A stretch of 64,000 nt of DNA. Origin: Sabethes cyaneus (lineage: Eukaryota > Arthropoda > Insecta > Diptera > Culicidae). A program made the translations under genes and the position numbers. Under the pieces are notes generated by a model. The model was not told where the DNA came from. It saw nothing but the letters and a program-made list of their open reading frames with translations, and did not search any database. The DNA lies in the NCBI RefSeq assembly GCF_943734655.1, contig NC_071355.1:94681449-94745448 (forward strand), in the 5' to 3' direction. Positions 44,450 through 56,809 of the stretch are shown in pieces (positions within the stretch are counted from its first letter, which is position 1; every line of letters begins with the position of its first letter).

Positions 44450-46640
44450 CTCCAAAAAAAATTTTTGAGAAATGATTTTTCCAAACGGCCTGCTCAGTAA
44501 TCGGGTCTAACAGATATTGAAGTTTTTTAAAATGTTTCTAAATTTTTCGAAGTCGGCTATTTTGGTGGAATCTGTTTATTCGAAAAAACAAAATTTATTT
44601 TGTCAACAAGCTCTTCAACAAGGGATAATCAGTGAGATAAATCAGTGATTCAACAAATATTGACACTAATTATTTAAACAAACACTGCATGAATTTTGAG
44701 CCTTCGTGTGGCGCATTGAAAGAGAGGCCCTGCAGAATAATGACAATGTGTTGCAGGAATTACCTTCATTTTACAAAGAACGGAAATTCAAACGATTAAC
44801 AATATAAGAACGGTTAGAGGCCACTTCGAAATATTACGTGAGGAATCGAAGTATTGAGGTGATCGATTAGGCCCTTTATGAAAGTAGGGCAATTAAACGT
44901 CACGCACACTGCAAATGTCTGTACAAACCCGGAAAGTGATGCCAAATTGATAACCTAATTGTTTCCGATTTTTTATTGAGATATTTTTGGTATAACTACA
45001 GTTAAATAATGTCTCTTATTTTTACACATAAACATGTGCTGATGATAAAATCAGCTAATTACAGTAAAATAATTCTGTTTTAGACTTCCAAATCGCAATT
45101 AACTCTAAATATAAAGTGGAAATTTATTTCACAAAATTTGCTGATAGCTGAATGCGACAAGGGTATCGATAATTGATTTTATTAAAGAAAAAATCAGTGG
45201 GAAAGGAAGGATGATTTTAAAACGTTTAAGATTGTTAATTTTATTGGAATTACGGACTCAACAGTAACGTGAGATTGTGAAAAGGCATGTGCTTGATTAG
45301 GTCAGAAGAAAATTTTAATACCCATTGGTAATTTCAGATCTTTTTTTGTAGTACTGTATAATGAACATTTTGCCTCTTCTGTAAGGTCAATTGACAGTTG
45401 AGCAATTCTCGTTGAAACGCTACGCTATTGATACGATTGATCTTCAAATATTAGAACTTTTGTACTTGATTGGTTGAAAATGGTTAAAAATGAGAAGTTT
45501 GCTACTTTCTCTTTACTAAAATGCCATTTATTAGTTGTTTCATTGCAAATTTAGCAAACACCACATGATGAGATCTCAAGGTTTGCTAAAAATTCTATAT
45601 TGCAGATAGCAGATACAGGTGTAGCAGATACAGAGGGTCCACTTTTTCGAAGTATTAAAAGTGTAATTCTCATTTTTTAACCAATCTCGACCAACCGCGT
45701 ACAAAAGTATTGGAGTATTTTGAAGACCTCGTGTCAATAGTGGCGCCGTTTCAACGAAAATTACTCGCTTTTTTCTTCGTCGCACGAGAAAAGGTATGAA
45801 ATTTGGCATTTAAACAGGTCTAAGCTCACTTTTATTGATTGTGCATGAATATTATGTTTAGAAATTATGTATTATATTGTGTGTCATAAATTTATCACAA
45901 ACACGGATATTTGTAATAAAATTTGAATAGAACAGGAATAGGCAACTACGACGAAGCGGCGCCAGACCCTATCCAAGTTCCAATAATTTTGAATTAATAT
46001 GAAAAGAATTAAATTATATCAGTATTTGCAAAATTTCGAACAATATCGTAATAAACTTTAATTTAATTTCATAATTAGGTATCTGTATTACAAAATATAA
46101 ACTCATAACAACGATCCGAAGTTAAATCATCCTTATACGCAAGGGATGATTGTTGTAATACATCACTAAACTAGGGTGCTGGAATACTGAATACTCTGCT
46201 GCTATAAATTAGCTGAAATGCTCACTTTTGAAGTGAAATTATAGCCTTTCCTCGGTTGGAAAAGAAAAAAAAAACATATTTTTTCCAACCAAACGACAAT
46301 TAACGGGTTACCAGGGATGCATTAGCAGACCATATTGTTTCCACATTACATGTGTTACAACGCATTGGACACGCACATCCGCATTGGCTTTAGGAAAATT
46401 TGATCGGATCTGGCACCACACATCGGGCCGGAATTATAGCTAACCGACACGGTTAACTGACTGCGTGGTCGTTAAACCCCGACGCCGTACGCCACTCAGA
46501 CGTTTGCCATCTTTGTCCGGGTATCTGCTGCACCATGGGTGTGTAAAAATGGCAGAACTTAATGGATCATTTCCACAAACAGATTGTTTCAGTTTTGTTT
46601 TGATTACTGCCTACCGAGGGACCGTAGGAAAAAGTCGAAA
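44450..46640. other. Unannotated interval
   Basis: AT-rich sequence with no recognisable gene or transposon end. The last part, 46300-46530, is GC-richer and single-copy here; it could be regulatory, but nothing in the sequence shows this directly. Confidence 0.4.
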
Positions 46641-46647
46641 ATAAGCC

Positions 46648-46764
46648 ATGGAACAGAAACAACAACAACAACAACAACAACAACGGCAGCATCAGCAGTG
46701 GCAGCAGGAGCAGCAACAGCAGGCCCTGACTGCGCAGCCTACGTGGTTGCCATTGGCAGATTAG
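46648..46764 (+). CDS. Very short Gln-rich open frame (38 codons), doubtful
   Basis: The frame starts MEQKQQQQQQQRQHQQWQQE at 46648 and stops at TAG 46764. It comes from a CAA/CAG repeat (46659-46720) of the opa type. Such tracts occur inside many insect transcription factors, but here stops flank the tract in frame on both sides (TAA just before the ATG) and no splice sites link it to optix. It is most likely a non-coding trinucleotide tract. A second frame (46584-46793) reads the same repeat as poly-Thr/Ala. Confidence 0.15.
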   Translation: MEQKQQQQQQQQRQHQQWQQEQQQQALTAQPTWLPLAD

Positions 46765-46799
46765 GGACCGTCGACTCTAATCCGGAAGTGTAGAAACTT

Positions 46800-48400
46800 T
46801 TGAGGGATTTGCTTTTGCCACTCTCCTTCTGGAGCTGTATAATAGACTAGTTTCAAAGAACTATTTCGCTGTAGTTTGGGTTGTGGGATAATAGGCATTT
46901 AAAACCCAATGTTTATGTTACGGTTATTAACATCAAATCCTGCTCTGGTCTGTCTGGTTTGTTTCTGTCTCCTCTAATGGTTGGCTTATAAAAAGGTGAC
47001 AACAACGCTCTATATAAATGTAGCCATTCTTGTTCGACCGAAAAGGGATTGTGAATGAAGACATTATGCTTCGACACATTAGCCGTCAGGCTGAATTGAT
47101 TTATGAAGGGGACTCGTTTCGCCGATGTCTATGGAAACGGCAGCAGATATTTACTGCTGTTTCAATAAAAATGATTTGTGCACTTTATTGGTTCTGCTAC
47201 TGAATTTTGACAAGCAGCGATCTCTATTATCTGGGCGCGATTAATGCAACCAGGCGTACAGTTTGCCTGCGGCAAAAGAAATCTACGCCAAAGTACGTCT
47301 TTTACGGACACTTCTTGTGGCAACATTGGACCGAGAAAACTTCAACTCTGCACCCTGACGAATTAATTCGTATGAAGTCGTCACTATGTTTTTGAAGTTA
47401 AACGAATTCATTGATACCTCTTTTGTTACTTTGCACGAACTATTAACAAGTTTTCACCGTATCGTAAAGTAGGTATATAACTTGGCATAGAGTTATCCGA
47501 GTTATTTACCCATTTTGGAAAGAAATGATCTACATTGGGTTATGGAGTCTTTTCTATCATGATCAGCAATGTGTGCGAGTGAGTTTTGCATGCGGTACTG
47601 TGACTAGATAACAACCCTTTTGCTGTGAGTTCTGTCTGTCTGTGAAGCAGCAGCAAAGTAGCAGCTGAACACCGAAAGCAATTATTTACCACAGTTTCAC
47701 GCTTTCTTGAGCGCGCCATGGAAATGTGTGTTAAAATCTTAAAAGCTCTTGAGAAAACGCAATGTTGACGTGATTCTGCTGCACACGAAGCAGCGCAAAA
47801 GTATGACAGCTTGCTCTCTAAGGTTTCAGCTTCTTTCTGTTACCATTTTTACCGCGACCGTGATGATATTGTTGCGCGGATAAAATGTACCCAAGTATGA
47901 TGTAGTTCTGTTTGGTGAAAGGATATGTGCCCATCTGCTCGTCTTTAAGGGCACACAGCATGAGACAGCATTGAGAGATGCATTGAGCTCGATTACAATG
48001 CAGTGCAGTTCCTTTGGATGAATGACTAAAAACAAGCTTCCTGCGGTCTGAATTATGTTGGTATTCGTCGAAATGATTGATTAGTTACATTATTGTTTTA
48101 GAAGGAAATATGACATGCAATCTATGAAAAAGTGAGAACTTCAATAAAACAATGGTGCTAAAAATATTTTGGGTTGAGTTTAGGATTAGTTCGCCTGAAA
48201 ACAATATTCATGTGTGAAATGATATGACCAAATTCTTATAACTTGTGAATCTCAGGTTGTAGTAAAATTTTGATTTGCATCATTTGAAGGTTAGGTCTTT
48301 CCAAAAATTTAACGGATTTGTTGACGGTGGCGCCATTTTTATGTTGTTCTTCGAATTTATTGAACCCTGTCTCGTAAAAGTATACACGACAACATTAAGA
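46800..48400. other. Unannotated interval
   Basis: No repeat seen elsewhere in the window and no domain-bearing frame. The frame at 47207-47395 (62 codons) is not recognised. Confidence 0.4.
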
Positions 48401-48465
48401 AGTAACATCCTTTCTGGTCTGACAGTAGTAGCGATAAAATATTATACTTTCAGCGGCGTACTTAC

Positions 48466-48705
48466 CAAAACTAACTAGAAGCAAACCGCTGGTCATTCTT
48501 CTAGTCAAGACCAAAGGATAGGAGGCGCCAGGTTCAGAAATGACCTTGCCTGCTTTTTTCTCCTTTCCAGCAGCGTTCACATGTCCCGCCGACCCGATCA
48601 GAAGCTTGGCATTTGTAGAACCAAACAAAGAGTGGATCACCGGATTGTCAGTTCCGATTACTGTGCGCCTTATAAGGCAGTGCGGTTGAACCGAGCCACT
48701 CTCAT
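48466..48705 (-). CDS. Unidentified gene candidate, exon C
   Basis: This is a 240-bp open segment with a strong acceptor (TTTTGTTTGAAATCAG before 48705) and a perfect donor (TTTTG|GTAAGTAC after 48466). Joined to the exon at 48778-48891, the frame reads ESGSVQPHCLIRRTVIGTDN, then VIHSLFGSTNAKLLIGSAGH, VNAAGKEKKAGKVIS and YPLVLTRRMTSGLLLVSFG. Composition is balanced, unlike chance AT-rich frames. I do not recognise the family. If the last donor is not used, translation would stop after 26 more codons at about 48395. Further exons at lower coordinates were not identified. Confidence 0.4.
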
Positions 48706-48777
48706 CTGATTTCAAACAAAAGAAAGGTAAAAAATAAATAAAACCGATCGATGAAATGGATATAAATATGTACTTAC

Positions 48778-48891
48778 GAACTTGCCCCGTTCGATTGCTT
48801 TCTGTCTGCACCGGAGTCTCCCGGGGTTTCATCTTCATCTTGAGACTGCGAGCTTGCTTTGGAACTGAGCCGTTGTTGTTTTCCGCGCGTC
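48778..48891 (-). CDS. Unidentified gene candidate, exon B
   Basis: The exon follows a pyrimidine-rich acceptor (CTTTCTTTCTTGAAGAG) and ends in a consensus donor (AAGTTC|GTAAGT). In the frame that continues openly into exon C it reads RAENNNGSVPKQARSLKMKM, then KPRETPVQTESNRTGQV, with His formed across the junction (C|AT). A possible start is the ATG of KMKMKP. A second frame (RTRGKQQRLSSKASSQSQDE...) is also open and looks protein-like, but meets TGA at the junction with the obvious acceptor. The spacing to exon C is 72 bp, a normal short insect intron. Confidence 0.4.
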
Positions 48892-49705
48892 CTCTTCAAG
48901 AAAGAAAGGTAGATTGAGAATTGAAACCAAGACACAATGACTTGGCAAGATCGATACTCGGGCGCACCACTGAGAGTCAAAATACATATGCGAATGAAGC
49001 GCAGCGGGCCTAAATTGAATCTTTCAGATGAAGCCTGAACGGGTAGTGATGCTGTTGATATCGTTCCGCATGGATATATAAACATCATTGTCAAGCAAAC
49101 AACAAGCTAGCTAGAACCTCTTCAACCTACCACTACGTACACAGCAGCGCCGTGTCGTTGTCTGGAACCAACGCATCACCGACCCCGGGATGAAGTGTCT
49201 GTATAATTTCGGTTTATTTAATGGGAAGTCTTTGCCCACACTCACATAACAAGTCCCATTATTATACCACCAAAAACATATGGAAAAATATTGACTTTGT
49301 TTTTACTTGCCGATTTGGATCCATCGTCCTAGGTCCTCGTGTTGTTTTTGTCCTTTTCAAGTGAAAACAAGCTTATAGAATCGGTCCGTTTTTTCGTTTT
49401 TATGATCGGGACAGTAAAATAGCACTCTACAGAAACTTTCACTGCTGCTTGTTTTTAAACAGGGCAACAGTTCAAAGATGCTGCCTAATTTACATAACAT
49501 AACTATAGTTACAAGTATGCTACTATATTGGGAATTTAACAAACAAATTAAATTTTTCGTGCCAACGTAAGAGCCACAATCACTAGACACAATCGCGGAC
49601 AAGATACAACACTTATAACTCTTACAAAATGTCAACAAATTATTCAAAATAAAACAAATTATTTTCAACTTACACGTCAACCGGTTTCAGGCATCATATG
49701 CTTAC

Positions 49706-49738
49706 CTTCAGGACGAGAGCCGATGTCCGCGGTTGTGT
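49706..49738 (-). CDS. Unidentified gene candidate, possible small exon A
   Basis: A 33-bp segment lies between an acceptor-like TTTCCAATATACTAG and a good donor (CTGAAG|GTAAGC). In phase with exon B it would encode TTADIGSRPEG (last Gly split G|GA). It could instead be untranslated. Upstream sequence to about 50000 shows no further exon with confidence. Confidence 0.25.
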
Positions 49739-50179
49739 CTAGTATATTGGAAATATAAAACTCACCGCTATTTTGAGATAGATTAAAATGAAGCACCCAT
49801 TCATGAAGTTATAATCTCAACGGCATTCAAATCGGAACAGTCGTTGCAGAGAAAGTCTCAATTCAAGGGCGCTTGCTTAGTTTGCTACGAGCCCTAATGA
49901 AAGCGTTCACAGACCGTAACGGCAAAACATTTTTGGTTGATTGGAAAAGTTCGTGCAAAATAGTGAAGTTCGCAACACTGCACAGATCTTCATCTCAACA
50001 TCTCAACCTGAACGGACGAAATGGAACAATCATGGTCTTAAAATCTCCACCTGGCACTGGACTAGATTCAATCATTTCATGTAAGAACATAGATATTTTT
50101 AAAAAATACCAATAGTACGGTGTTTGTTCACGACACGCATCTTTTTCTAACAGTTTTGGCTGAATGATGGGCATTTTAT

Positions 50180-50740
50180 CCAAGTTTTCTCATTATAAAG
50201 AGCTGTAAAAGTCAATAGCCCTAGATTCCACTGGAGCAGGCCTTTCGAAGCTAGAACACATAGTCCTCCGACATCGACTGCCATATATGCGTTATGACAG
50301 ACTTCAGGGTCTTTACACTAGGGAGAGACGTTTTGCAGGCTTGTGCGTCAATATACACCCGAATCAAATTATCCAACTGGTTAAGGACTGCTAGGGAGGC
50401 AGAAATCTTTCGGCCAAAACTTCGTGTCCATCAGCCATCGTTCGGTCCGATTGGGACGTGTGATGTGGCGCTTCAACCTGTTGTAGGTCTACGCATTGAT
50501 CCTTAGAGAAGAAGTGACCTTCACCTAGGAAAGCACTTGGTCCTCCAAAATACCGATATATACTTCGGTATTGATTTCAAACCGTAAGACGCCACCAAGC
50601 CAAACATCACGAAACCAGCCGGATGTTTGGACTGGAACTTCAACTTCAGTTTTCCCGGAACATCCTCAAATATCTTCGATGAAATGAACAGGTCTGTGCG
50701 GCTGTTGGGCCCAGTCAGTAACAAATAGTACCTCAATGTA
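50180..50740 (-). pseudogene. Tc1/mariner-superfamily transposase remnant (DD37D-like)
   Basis: The - strand reads FQSKHPAGFVMFGLVASYGL, matching the KHPASVMVW(A/G)xVxxxGK block that precedes the second catalytic Asp. Further on, in other frames, are DAQACKTSLPSVKTLKSVIT and WQSMSEDYVF, matching the C-terminal ESxACKxSHPNVxxLKxxIxxxW block and its WxxM(S/P)xxFV end. The segment with the catalytic residues is scrambled. No terminal repeats were found. It is a different transposon from the mariner at 5735. Confidence 0.6.
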
Positions 50741-51230
50741 CGAAAATTATCGTAAGTATCTCTTAAACTATTCCAACTCGTAACTAAAGCTTAATAAAGT
50801 GCGCCTAAATTGATTTTTAGTGGTATATAATGATAATAACTGACACACATACGATTTTCAGCACGCACAAAATTGTAATGCAATTACAGTATACAGTGAG
50901 TCGCGCTTAATCGGATATTATCGTGTATAAATACTTGTTTAGATGAAACACGTATAACTCCAACAAACATTTTAGCTTAAGAATAGCTTATTAAACTATT
51001 TTACTGCTAATTCCCGTGGAATATGTGCTTGATAATCTATTATACAACAAAAATATTACTTGGGATTATTCCTCATCACGTATATCGCCTGCAAAATATT
51101 GCGGATATGCCGGTTTTGCGTATCAAATACGATTTATAATCATGCATATCTGTACGTAATGCTGATCTTTTATATTTATATAAAAGTATAAATACAAATG
51201 CCAACGGATTATTTTTCTAATAAGACCAAA

Positions 51231-51890
51231 TCTAATCTAATCTAATCTAATCTCATACAACTAACGCAGCCAATTCTTCAAATCATCCTGGAAAATGACG
51301 ATTACTTGAATGAAACATTTTTCTTGCCAACGGCCAGACCTACTGCGCACCATGTACCGCAGGGAAAATTACAAGGAATCAAGTGGAAGAAGAAATAATA
51401 CCTCATTCCAATAAACTCCTTGAAATTAAGGACAAAGAAGAAAGCGTGGATCTCCCGTACTAAACGCGCCCCATATAGATTATGATTTATTTACAGTCGT
51501 TGAGAGTATCTTTGCCAATAAAGGTTAAGCGATACTCCGGACCCTCGGGAATAAACTAATGGCATTTAGACCAGAAGCCAGGCTACAATTGGCCAAGGAT
51601 ATAGCGCCTTATTTTGCTCTCTGAAAATAGACTAGTCTACCAAAAATATTAGTTTAAATAATATAACACTTGAAAATAAAGTCGTGTGGTTCAATGGTTG
51701 CCTAAAACTACAGTTGTAAGATTAGGAACTAAAAACCACACGACCCGCACCTCCTAGCTTGGCTACTCAATTAAACAAATTGAAGTATTTCCAGGTATGG
51801 CCGCGTGGAGACGCTAGGTAGGAGCTTGAGATGGCTAAAGCTATGTTGGGCGCTTTTTCCTAGTTGCCTTCCCCATTTCATACCCATTAT
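51231..51890 (-). mobile_element. Retroposed repeat with (GATTA)n tail, copy 2
   Basis: It is collinear with 4656-5295: a longer (TAATC)n tract at 51231-51254, ACGCAGCCAATTCTT, GAAAATGACGATTACTTGAA, GCCAGGCT.CAATTGGCCAAG and GTTGGGCGCTTTTTCCTAGT. The + frame is broken by an extra segment near 51350 and frameshifts, but the segment ending FRPEARLQLAKDIAPYFAL is intact and preceded by the same TAA as in copy 1. A weak direct repeat (ATTATTTTTCTAAT / ATTATTTTCCGAAT) brackets it. Confidence 0.65.
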
Positions 51891-52125
51891 TTTCCGAATT
51901 AGTCAAATAAAAAAATCTAAAATATCTCTCGTTTTCTTAACTTATTCGCATTGACGTATAAATTTCAAGCCTGCTCGGACTCCCCTCAGTGACATCGGGC
52001 TCGGACTTTCCGGACACATCGAGGTCTAAACAAAAAAGTATGCAATGTAAAAATGAAACTCCTATAACTAAACCTTTAAATACTTTTCTTGAATAATGGG
52101 TTTTGTGAATATCAAGTAAATGATC

Positions 52126-52655
52126 TTAACCCTCTAACGGGTAAGACCGTCTGTAGACGATCTTCGCTTTTGGAGCTCCTGAGACACATATGAAGTTTAT
52201 CTTGAATTGACAATATGAGAAATATGTTCAGAACAGATTTCCTGACATGTTGATACTAATATCACAACATTCTGACCATACGTTCAAAAGTCTTTCAAAA
52301 ACAAGAATTCCGAAAAATTCCGAAAAAAAATTATGGTGCGAATATTCCCTTTTTTACGTTTGAAGAAAAAGGACAACTAGAACAAAATGTTCGTTTTCAA
52401 ATTTTTCCTATGAGTAATTTACATGCTTTTTTTTATCAATTTTGTGAAATACTTGAACTGAAAAAAAAATTTAAGTAGAGTGTTAGGCATTAAAAACTAA
52501 AAACAGAAATTAGACTAATTTATACCTAACGGTCCTCCAGATAAATATTTTCCCATAAAAATCAACACTCGAGCTTCTATTGAGTGTACTTTCATGATAA
52601 AGTAATCATTTGCTCGTTCGCATCGTTTTTACGATGTTGCCCGTTAGAGGGTTAA
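52126..52655. mobile_element. 530-bp piggyBac-like MITE (TTAA target)
   Basis: The left end TTAACCCTCTAACGGGTAAG and right end TTGCCCGTTAGAGGGTTAA flank it. The terminal repeats CCCTCTAACGGG are perfect, and the 4-bp TTAA on each side is the piggyBac target duplication. The subterminal parts (GACCGTCTGTAGACGATC; CGATTTTTACGATG-like) are also inverted-repeat rich. No transposase is encoded. Confidence 0.8.
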
Positions 52656-52659
52656 AGAG

Positions 52660-54200
52660 CATTTTTGATTATAATCTTTATCGATGAACACACTAATCGA
52701 TGTTGATTCTAGGACGCTAAGATTTCTTATTTTAGACAACAGTGCATTCTGCATTAAATTCAGAGTAAAAAAATAACAATTACAGGCTGATCGCTTCTCT
52801 GTTCTACAAAAAAATGTAAAACCCACCGCAGCGTCTTCAACGATGACTCCTTTCAACTTCTCCTTTCAACCTGTGCTTGTCTGTAAACCACTACGCCACT
52901 CTGTATATACTCACTCTACCTAAAATCGGTAAGTTTGCTCCATAAATCGTGAAACAGTTCAGTGTAAATGTGCGGTAATGTGGTAGTCTAAGCACACCAA
53001 CCAAAAAAGCTATCCGCCAATGTAGCAAATTGACTAAATTTATGGTTTCACTAATAACTCCAGCCTCGTACTCGACGCAATAGATATAGAATATCACGTC
53101 ATTAGTAATTATTTTGCGTGACTAAATTTTCTCGGAACCACACACCTACGTACGCCTTCCCCACCCACTTGTCGCTCCACCGCCCTTGCGGGACCAGCGG
53201 ATCACGTATCACTCTCGGAATGGACGCATCGATCCACTAACCGAACGGGAGCCGATTTTCTGCATGTTCGATGCAGAGAGGTATCAATATGCTCCATCAA
53301 ACAGGTCTAAACTGACAACCCCACAAGAGCAAAGCAACAAGAGCAACAAAACACGCGCATAATCCGTATGGCGAATGGTTTGATACCCTCGTACACCCTA
53401 ATCGGAGGAAGATAGCCGGCTGCCGGAGGGGTACCCCCATCTCTGAGGGTAATGCAATATTGGTCGTGTGTTCGGTAAAGTTTCTTTTGTTCATTGAAGT
53501 GAAAAAATTTCATTTAGAGTATCGCTTGTGTCTTTTGCCGCATGAACCACCCATACCACAACGGCTTCGACCACCGTCGGACATATTGCCCCTGATTCAG
53601 CATCACACGTCGTAATACCAGTCAGCGCCACTGATCAAACGATAATATGCAGTTAACCTTCACGCGATCTGATATTTGATAGTCGGTGTTCTGTGGTCTA
53701 GAGAGACAGAGAAAGAAAACAGCAAAAAATACCGAGCAGATGGCCACTTTTAACAGGCTGTAATTCAATCTTTTAATTATGCACTAATTCTAAGACCAAA
53801 CGCTCCGTTTTTTTGCCCAACAGAGCCACCCTAAACGATCGACGGCTCAGTGCCCTATATAGGTGGCGTTCGACTCATTTAACTGACAGTAATTTTTTTG
53901 CTTTCTTTGCCAAAGCATTCACCTTAATTGAAAGCATACGAGCAGAAAGATTATATCAATTACAAAGTCATATGGATGAACCATTCAAACCCCTTGACAA
54001 TCTATCAGCTCTACCCAGGCATGAGTCTGAGGTATGAGTTGTTGATTCTGCCACCGACCGACCGGCCAGGTTTCGACCGAGCCAGCCAGCCACCGCCGTG
54101 GGGCTGCTGGTTCCGTCTCCTCGGTAACCAGATACCATTCGAGGAGCTCATCAACCGTATAAAATATTAGATATCAAACCTTCTACCTCGGATATGTCTA
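52660..54200. other. Unannotated interval
   Basis: Nothing recognised. Frames at 53297-53513 (-) and 53813-54170 (+) are short, overlapping and without motifs. Confidence 0.4.
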
Positions 54201-54559
54201 ACTTGTTGCTCTGGTGGTGCTTTTACAGCAGTTGTGTGGTGTTTTAGTTGATTTTTTTGCAACCACAGAGCAACATCAGCTCAGGGATGTTTCACCGTTA
54301 ATTATTTTCAAACGATTAGTTCCAACCACGGTTTCAACAGTCCTTATTGCATTATTTTTGGCAAAAGATATTAGCCTTTCTGAACCCAAAATATTAGATT
54401 TTTTTTCAGCAGATGAATCTGTGAATCTTCGGCGGAAAGAACTGGGTAAGTCTAAACATTCGACATAAATTTAGAACAGTCCTGGATTTTGCTACAGAAT
54501 TGTTCTGAATTGAATATACAATTACAATGTTCGATGTCATTCTAATAACAGTTCTATGC

Positions 54560-55060
54560 AGCGTAGTTCCATTTACTCGTTCACTCTCCTCCTCTTGTTG
54601 TGCGTCTGATCCACTTCCACCTACGTTTAGAAGTTGCTGTTGCTATCGACCCTTGATGATAACTACGAAAGAGTTCCTTGTTTTCAGGCCACGCTTTTTC
54701 TTTGTCAAAACCCAAAAAGTTTCGATAGGACGAACCTCTGAAGAGTTTGGTGAGTTCATGTCTTTCGGTACACACCGCTCTAGCGCATCCTTAGCGTAAG
54801 AACAGAAAGCGAGAATAGGCCAAACGATTACAGGATTGTTATGCTGTTTGATCAAGGGTAGCAACTTCTTTGCAGACATTTTTCACGTAGATTTTGAATG
54901 GATGAGACATTTTTTCACGCTCGCATCATACCATAACCTTCTTGCCGAATTTTTTGATGTAAACGGCCTTGACTGATCCAGGAGCATTATTCCCTTTCGA
55001 TGGGATATAAAATTACAATCTCGGGACAGTTATATATTCGTGTACAGGATTGGGAAACCA
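54560..55060 (-). pseudogene. Tc1/mariner-superfamily transposase remnant (DD37E-like)
   Basis: The - strand frame 54643-54879 reads KKLLPLIKQHNNPVIVWPIL, AFCSYAKDALERCVPKDMNS and PNSSEVRPIETFWVLTKKKR. This matches the mosquito DD37E pattern LLPxIxxHxxPVxFWPDLASCHYxKxxLEW...FVPKxMNPPNxPExRPIExFWALxKR. The second catalytic Asp (WPDLA) is replaced (WPILA), and about eight residues are missing between LE and VPKD. The final Glu of RPIE is kept. Upstream, KKFGKKVMVW-like and SRPFTSKN-like pieces occur in other frames to about 55060. No terminal repeats were seen. Confidence 0.7.
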
Positions 55061-55546
55061 GAGGTTTTGATCAAACCTGTGAGTTATCGCCACACGCACT
55101 GGTCATGATCTGTACAATACATGACAAACAATGAGCTTCAATCACAAGTTTTTGTTCTCTAATAAATTCTCAGTAGTCGATCACAGTTTTACATTTTACC
55201 TAGCTGCAGAAAAAAAGGTTACTTGTGCTGTTGGTGGATAAACAAGATCTGATATGAGGTTTGACATAATCTGTACAAATCGCGACAAAGAATTTGTCGC
55301 TTACAAGTAGCGATGCCAATGAATCTGAATCTGTTCGCTCCTATGTTCTTAATCCCTATTTTTCCATCCCTGGTCGAGTATTATGTAGATTTTGTTATCC
55401 ATTATAATAAACCCCGAAATTGTCGTACCTCAGAAATCATCGGCTTTTCGAATTCAGCCTATTTGGTGATTCCTTGTGGCTGCTTCTGCCTCTGACGGGT
55501 CCGTAGACTCATTTTCACTGTAGCACGCATAACGTTAGTCGCTGAA

Positions 55547-55582
55547 GTACCTAGTTACCTAGTACCTAGTACCTAGTACCTG
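55547..55582. repeat. (TACCTAG)n microsatellite
   Basis: Five units of the 7-bp GTACCTA, the second with one change, lie in tandem. Confidence 0.85.
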
Positions 55583-55599
55583 GAGCACTTTCTGTCATA

Positions 55600-56800
55600 G
55601 TCAGCCGGACCAGGTTTTCTTCCACTTCTCGGGGAATCTTCGAAAGTGCAGTATTTAAAATGACACCTACTTTTTAGTGTACCTATTTATAATTATCGGA
55701 ACAGTCTTTAAATGCCTTATTTGGTCTCCGTTGAGATGCATCACGATTCTCATCCGTGCGGACTTTGGGGAATTTGTACTTTGGTATGCATCCTAACAGC
55801 ACAATTGCTATAAAGTAGTTACAGGGAGGGGCTGATATATGACTTACACAAGTCATAAATAAGTTATTTCAACTAAATTTAGTAGAATCATGCTACTTGG
55901 ATAGAGTGATCTGATTTGGATTCCAGATGTTTCACTGACCTGCAAAAGCACCCCTGGTCTTCCTCACCGTGTGGTTATATTTGTCTTGCTATCACTATCT
56001 CTATTATCTACTAAGCTACTAAGCTATTAAAAACTTTTAACATGCTCAACCTGCAGTACCGCTACTATTAAGTTGGAAAAATTAGCAACCTTCACCACCA
56101 TAGGCTTACTAACTACGAAGGTTGTGAAAACCTACTGCCTTGGAGCTCATCGGCAAGGTCAAGGTTATTTAGCTGTTCTATCGTTGAAAGGTTGTAGGGC
56201 GATCGGCGACTTGGTCTAGGGCCAATAGTTCCAACTTATACCTCATGCATAACAAACACATATTGACATGACAAATGACAAATAGTGTCTTTGTCTCACC
56301 AACGCAGAAGTAACCGTTATAGGGTCGGACAAGAGGCCATTGCACAGTGGTCCAGAAACGAAAGCTAAGTGGAAACTTGCGGTTAAGCGATTCATAATAG
56401 CTTCCCCCAATGTTCAGCAAAGTTGTTCAACTCTAAAAGACAATTAATGTGAAATCGATGACCAAGTTGCAGTTTGGCTTGTAAACACATAGCACATAAT
56501 AACTTTTTATATAAAAGAGATAGAAGAATAATTTCTTCGACAAAGTTGTAGCTAAAGAATATATAAATAACTTTGCCAAGACATAGTAGGTATATTTTCG
56601 TAGTTTTTGACTCACAGAGTGTTTTATATAAATACCTTCCCAAAATCACTTTTTCGCTAATTACTTCAAATTTAATGGTTTTATCGCATCATAATGTTTT
56701 ACAAAGTTGTTTCTTTTATCAAAATATATATTTAGGTGGAACATTGTATCTTGAAAACTCATACGTGTAACGATTTCTGACGTTTTTCCAGAGTTTTTTT
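55600..56800. other. Unannotated AT-rich interval
   Basis: The - frames at 56178-56649 are Leu/Tyr/Phe-rich, with no domain. Phrases such as TTCTTCGACAAAGTTGTAGC suggest old repeat DNA, but no second copy is in the window. Confidence 0.35.
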
Positions 56801-56809
56801 TTATGAGTC

